A DNA stretch of 64,000 nucleotides from Bacteroidaceae bacterium (GTDB lineage Bacteria; Bacteroidota; Bacteroidia; Bacteroidales; Bacteroidaceae), in contig JAEESE010000002.1 of assembly GCA_016286165.1 (NCBI GenBank), positions 186,001 through 250,000 of the forward strand, given 5' to 3'. The translations under genes and the position numbers were made by a program. Numbering within the stretch: position 1 is the stretch's first letter; the number at the start of each line of letters is the position of its first letter. The notes below the pieces were generated by a model. The model was not told the origin of the DNA, made no database searches, and was given only the letters and a program-made list of their open reading frames with translations. Positions 62,072-64,000 of the stretch are shown here, in pieces.

Positions 62072-63934
62072 ATGGCAGATAGTAAAGAAAGACTCTTCGC
62101 GGATTTCACCGCCCCTACCCGCCAGGAATGGCGCGATAAGATCGAGGTAGATCTCAAGGGCGCTGACTACGAGAAGAAAATGGTTTGGAGAACCAACGAA
62201 GGTTTCTCCATGCAACCCTTCTACCGTAAGGAGGACGTCGACCAACTGGCCACCGTCAATGCCCTGCCGGGCGAGTTCCCTTACGTGAGAGGCAACAAGA
62301 AGGACAACAACCAATGGTTTGTTCGTCAAAACATCGAGGATGCCGATGCCAAGGCCGCTAATGCCAAGGCTCTCGACATTCTGAACAAGGGCGTCAACAG
62401 CCTCGGTTTCCATGTTCCTGCCGAACAGTGCAACAAGGAATACGTCGCCGCACTGCTCGACGGCATCTGCGCCGAGTGTGTGGAGCTGAACTTCCGCACT
62501 TGCCAGCGCCATTGCGTGGAACTGGCCGAAGCTCTCGTGGCTTACTTCACCGAGAAAGGCTACGATCTCGCCAAGCTGCAGGGAAGCATCAACTTCGACC
62601 CCATCAGCCGCATGCTGAAGAAGGGCAAGGACACCACCTTCGCCCTAGAGTTTGCCAAGCCGCTCATCGAGACATTGGCCAAGCTGCCCGGCTACCGCTG
62701 CATCAACGTCAACGCAGACCTGCTCAACAACAGCGGCGCCTACGTCTATCAGGAACTCGGCTACGCCCTCGCTTGGGGCGGCGAGTACCTCGACGAACTC
62801 GTTGAAGCCGGCGTGCCTGCCGAGGAGGCTGCCCGTCGCATCAAGTTCAACTTCGGCATCAGCGGCGTCTACTTCATGGAGATTGCCAAGTTCCGTGCCG
62901 CTCGCATGCTTTGGGCTGAGATCGTCAAGCAGTACACCGACTGCAAGGAGGCTGCCATGATGAACGTCTGCGCTACCACCACTACCTACAACCTCACCCT
63001 GTTCGACAGCTATGTCAACATGCTCCGCACTCAGACCGAGACGATGTCGGCCGCTATCGCCAATGTCGACAGCATCGTGGTCACACCTTTCGACGTGCCT
63101 TACGAGCAGCCCACCGAGTTCGCCGAGCGCATAGCCCGCAACCAACAGCTGCTGCTCAAGGAGGAGTGCCACTTCGACAAGCTCGTCGACGTCAGCGGCG
63201 GCAGCTACTTCGTAGAAGAGCTCACCGTGGCCATCGCTCAGCAGGGTTGGAAACTGTTCCTCGCTGTTGAGGAAGAGGGTGGTTTCCTCGCTGCCGTCAA
63301 GGCTGGCAAGATTCAGGAAGCCATCAACAGCACCGACGCTGCCCGTCATGCCAATGCCGGCAAGCGCAAGGAGTTCCTGCTCGGCACAAACCAGTTCCCC
63401 AACTTCACCGAGAAGAGCGAAGGCAAGGAGCCGATCACTTGCGACTGCGCTTGCAAGCACGCCGGTGATGCCGACATCCCCGCACTGAAGACCAGCCGTT
63501 TGGCCAGCGACTTCGAGAACCTGCGTCTCACCACCGAGAAGGCCGCCAAGCAGCCCATCGCCTTCATGCTCACCATCGGCAACCTCGCCATGCGTCAGGC
63601 TCGCGCTCAGTTCAGCTGCAACTTCCTCGCCGCTGCCGGCTACAAGGTCATCGACAACCTCGGTTTCCCCACCGTTGAGGAAGGTGTCGAGGCAGCTGTC
63701 AAGGCCGGAGCCGACATGGTGGTGCTCTGCTCCAGCGACGATGAATACGCTGAATACGGTGTTCCCGCTTTCAATGCCCTCAAGGCAGCCGACCCCAAGG
63801 CCATCTTCATCATCGCAGGTGCTCCCGCCTGCGCCGAAGACCTCAAGGCCGCCGGCATCGAGAACTTCATTCATGTCCGTGTGGACCAGCTCAAGACCTT
63901 GAAGGAACTCAACGCGAAACTGGGAATCAAGTAA
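62072..63934 (+). CDS. mutA: Methylmalonyl-CoA mutase small subunit
   Basis: Small subunit of the B12-dependent enzyme that interconverts succinyl-CoA and methylmalonyl-CoA on the way to propionate. The 620 residues fit the small subunit. The substrate barrel part includes FYRKEDVDQLATVNALPGEFPYVRG and GGEYLDELVEAGVPAEEAARRI. The C-terminal flavodoxin-like domain has GFPTVEEGVEAAVKAGADMVVLCSSDDEY but lacks the cobalamin-binding DxHxxG motif, as expected of the non-catalytic subunit. mutB should follow beyond 64,000. It is highly codon-biased toward GGC/GCC, as expected of an abundant protein. Confidence 0.95.
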   Translation: MADSKERLFADFTAPTRQEWRDKIEVDLKGADYEKKMVWRTNEGFSMQPFYRKEDVDQLATVNALPGEFPYVRGNKKDNNQWFVRQNIEDADAKAANAKALDILNKGVNSLGFHVPAEQCNKEYVAALLDGICAECVELNFRTCQRHCVELAEALVAYFTEKGYDLAKLQGSINFDPISRMLKKGKDTTFALEFAKPLIETLAKLPGYRCINVNADLLNNSGAYVYQELGYALAWGGEYLDELVEAGVPAEEAARRIKFNFGISGVYFMEIAKFRAARMLWAEIVKQYTDCKEAAMMNVCATTTTYNLTLFDSYVNMLRTQTETMSAAIANVDSIVVTPFDVPYEQPTEFAERIARNQQLLLKEECHFDKLVDVSGGSYFVEELTVAIAQQGWKLFLAVEEEGGFLAAVKAGKIQEAINSTDAARHANAGKRKEFLLGTNQFPNFTEKSEGKEPITCDCACKHAGDADIPALKTSRLASDFENLRLTTEKAAKQPIAFMLTIGNLAMRQARAQFSCNFLAAAGYKVIDNLGFPTVEEGVEAAVKAGADMVVLCSSDDEYAEYGVPAFNALKAADPKAIFIIAGAPACAEDLKAAGIENFIHVRVDQLKTLKELNAKLGIK

Positions 63935-63937
63935 TTT

Positions 63938-64000
63938 ACAATTTAACGATTTACAATGTACAATTTATGTACAATTTAATTCATTTACAATTTCAATGAC
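63938..64000. repeat. A/T-rich TTTACAAT repeats at the window edge
   Basis: Repeats of TTTACAATTT and TGTACAATTT fill the last 60 bases. They resemble the other heptad-like spacers. The next gene, presumably mutB, lies outside the window. Confidence 0.6.

Noticed and set aside
62645..63874. 409-codon minus-strand frame
   Set aside because: It is antisense to mutA and made of Leu/Gly/Val-rich low-complexity sequence caused by the strong codon bias of mutA.

Overview
The window is a chromosomal segment of a Bacteroidales bacterium, most likely a member of Prevotellaceae. Three things point there: promoters of the Bacteroidetes type (TTTG, about 20 bases, TAnnTTTG) with little Shine-Dalgarno sequence; family-typical genes (PorQ of the type IX secretion system, paired ExbD genes, DUF3822, DUF2490, DUF4861, a C10 protease with BspA-type leucine-rich repeats, methylmalonyl-CoA mutase small subunit); and intergenic DNA full of 7-base-period repeats. 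I saw no rRNA, tRNA, CRISPR array, intact insertion sequence or prophage.

Layout. 0-4.6 kb: outer-membrane DUF2490 protein, a beta-helix lipoprotein and a clan GH-D glycosidase. 4.6-5.8 kb: gene-poor DNA holding a 635-bp element with inverted-repeat ends. 5.8-11.1 kb (minus strand): two membrane proteins, then a sulfur amino acid block (cysteine desulfidase family, mtnN, luxS, Na+/alanine symporter). 11.3-17.8 kb: nucleoside kinase and a 1608-residue C10 protease. 17.9-22.1 kb (minus): tatA, tatC, a membrane polyferredoxin and a Tat-exported ferredoxin/aldo-keto reductase. 22.2-28.6 kb: small beta-barrel protein, then a rhamnogalacturonan group (DUF4861, PL26-like lyase, GH105 hydrolase). 28.6-29.06 kb: a repeat- and palindrome-dense intergenic island. 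29-40.6 kb: housekeeping genes (dnaG, merR-type regulator, alaS, rsmD, DUF3822, a RecD-like helicase, an AraC regulator).

40.7-47 kb (minus): Lrp regulator, the energy-transduction set ExbD-ExbD-4TM protein-ExbB, TatD, a polyprenyl synthase and TonB. 47.2-50 kb: porQ, cmk, ispH. 50-56.6 kb (minus): an envelope operon of a TPR-TM-HTH lipoprotein regulator, an unknown protein and a 1423-residue MG2-type exported protein. 57-64 kb: recJ, recQ, cysQ and mutA; the mutB partner should lie just beyond the right edge.

The most unusual signals are not single genes. First, a G/C-rich palindromic element occurs inside four coding regions (glycosidase, polyferredoxin, ispH, recQ) and adds linker peptides of the PL-x-EGQGGG or PLPNRGRAGEG type. 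Second, a set of perfect palindromes with ACCGGT, GGCCGGCC or GGTC/GACC cores sits in convergent or gene-end spacers, in one case between two degenerate 22-23-bp arrays. Third, a compact Tat cassette encodes its own probable cargo, including a membrane protein with an internal twin-arginine motif. Several start codons were moved downstream of the longest frame, because promoter boxes or signal peptides showed the true 5' end.
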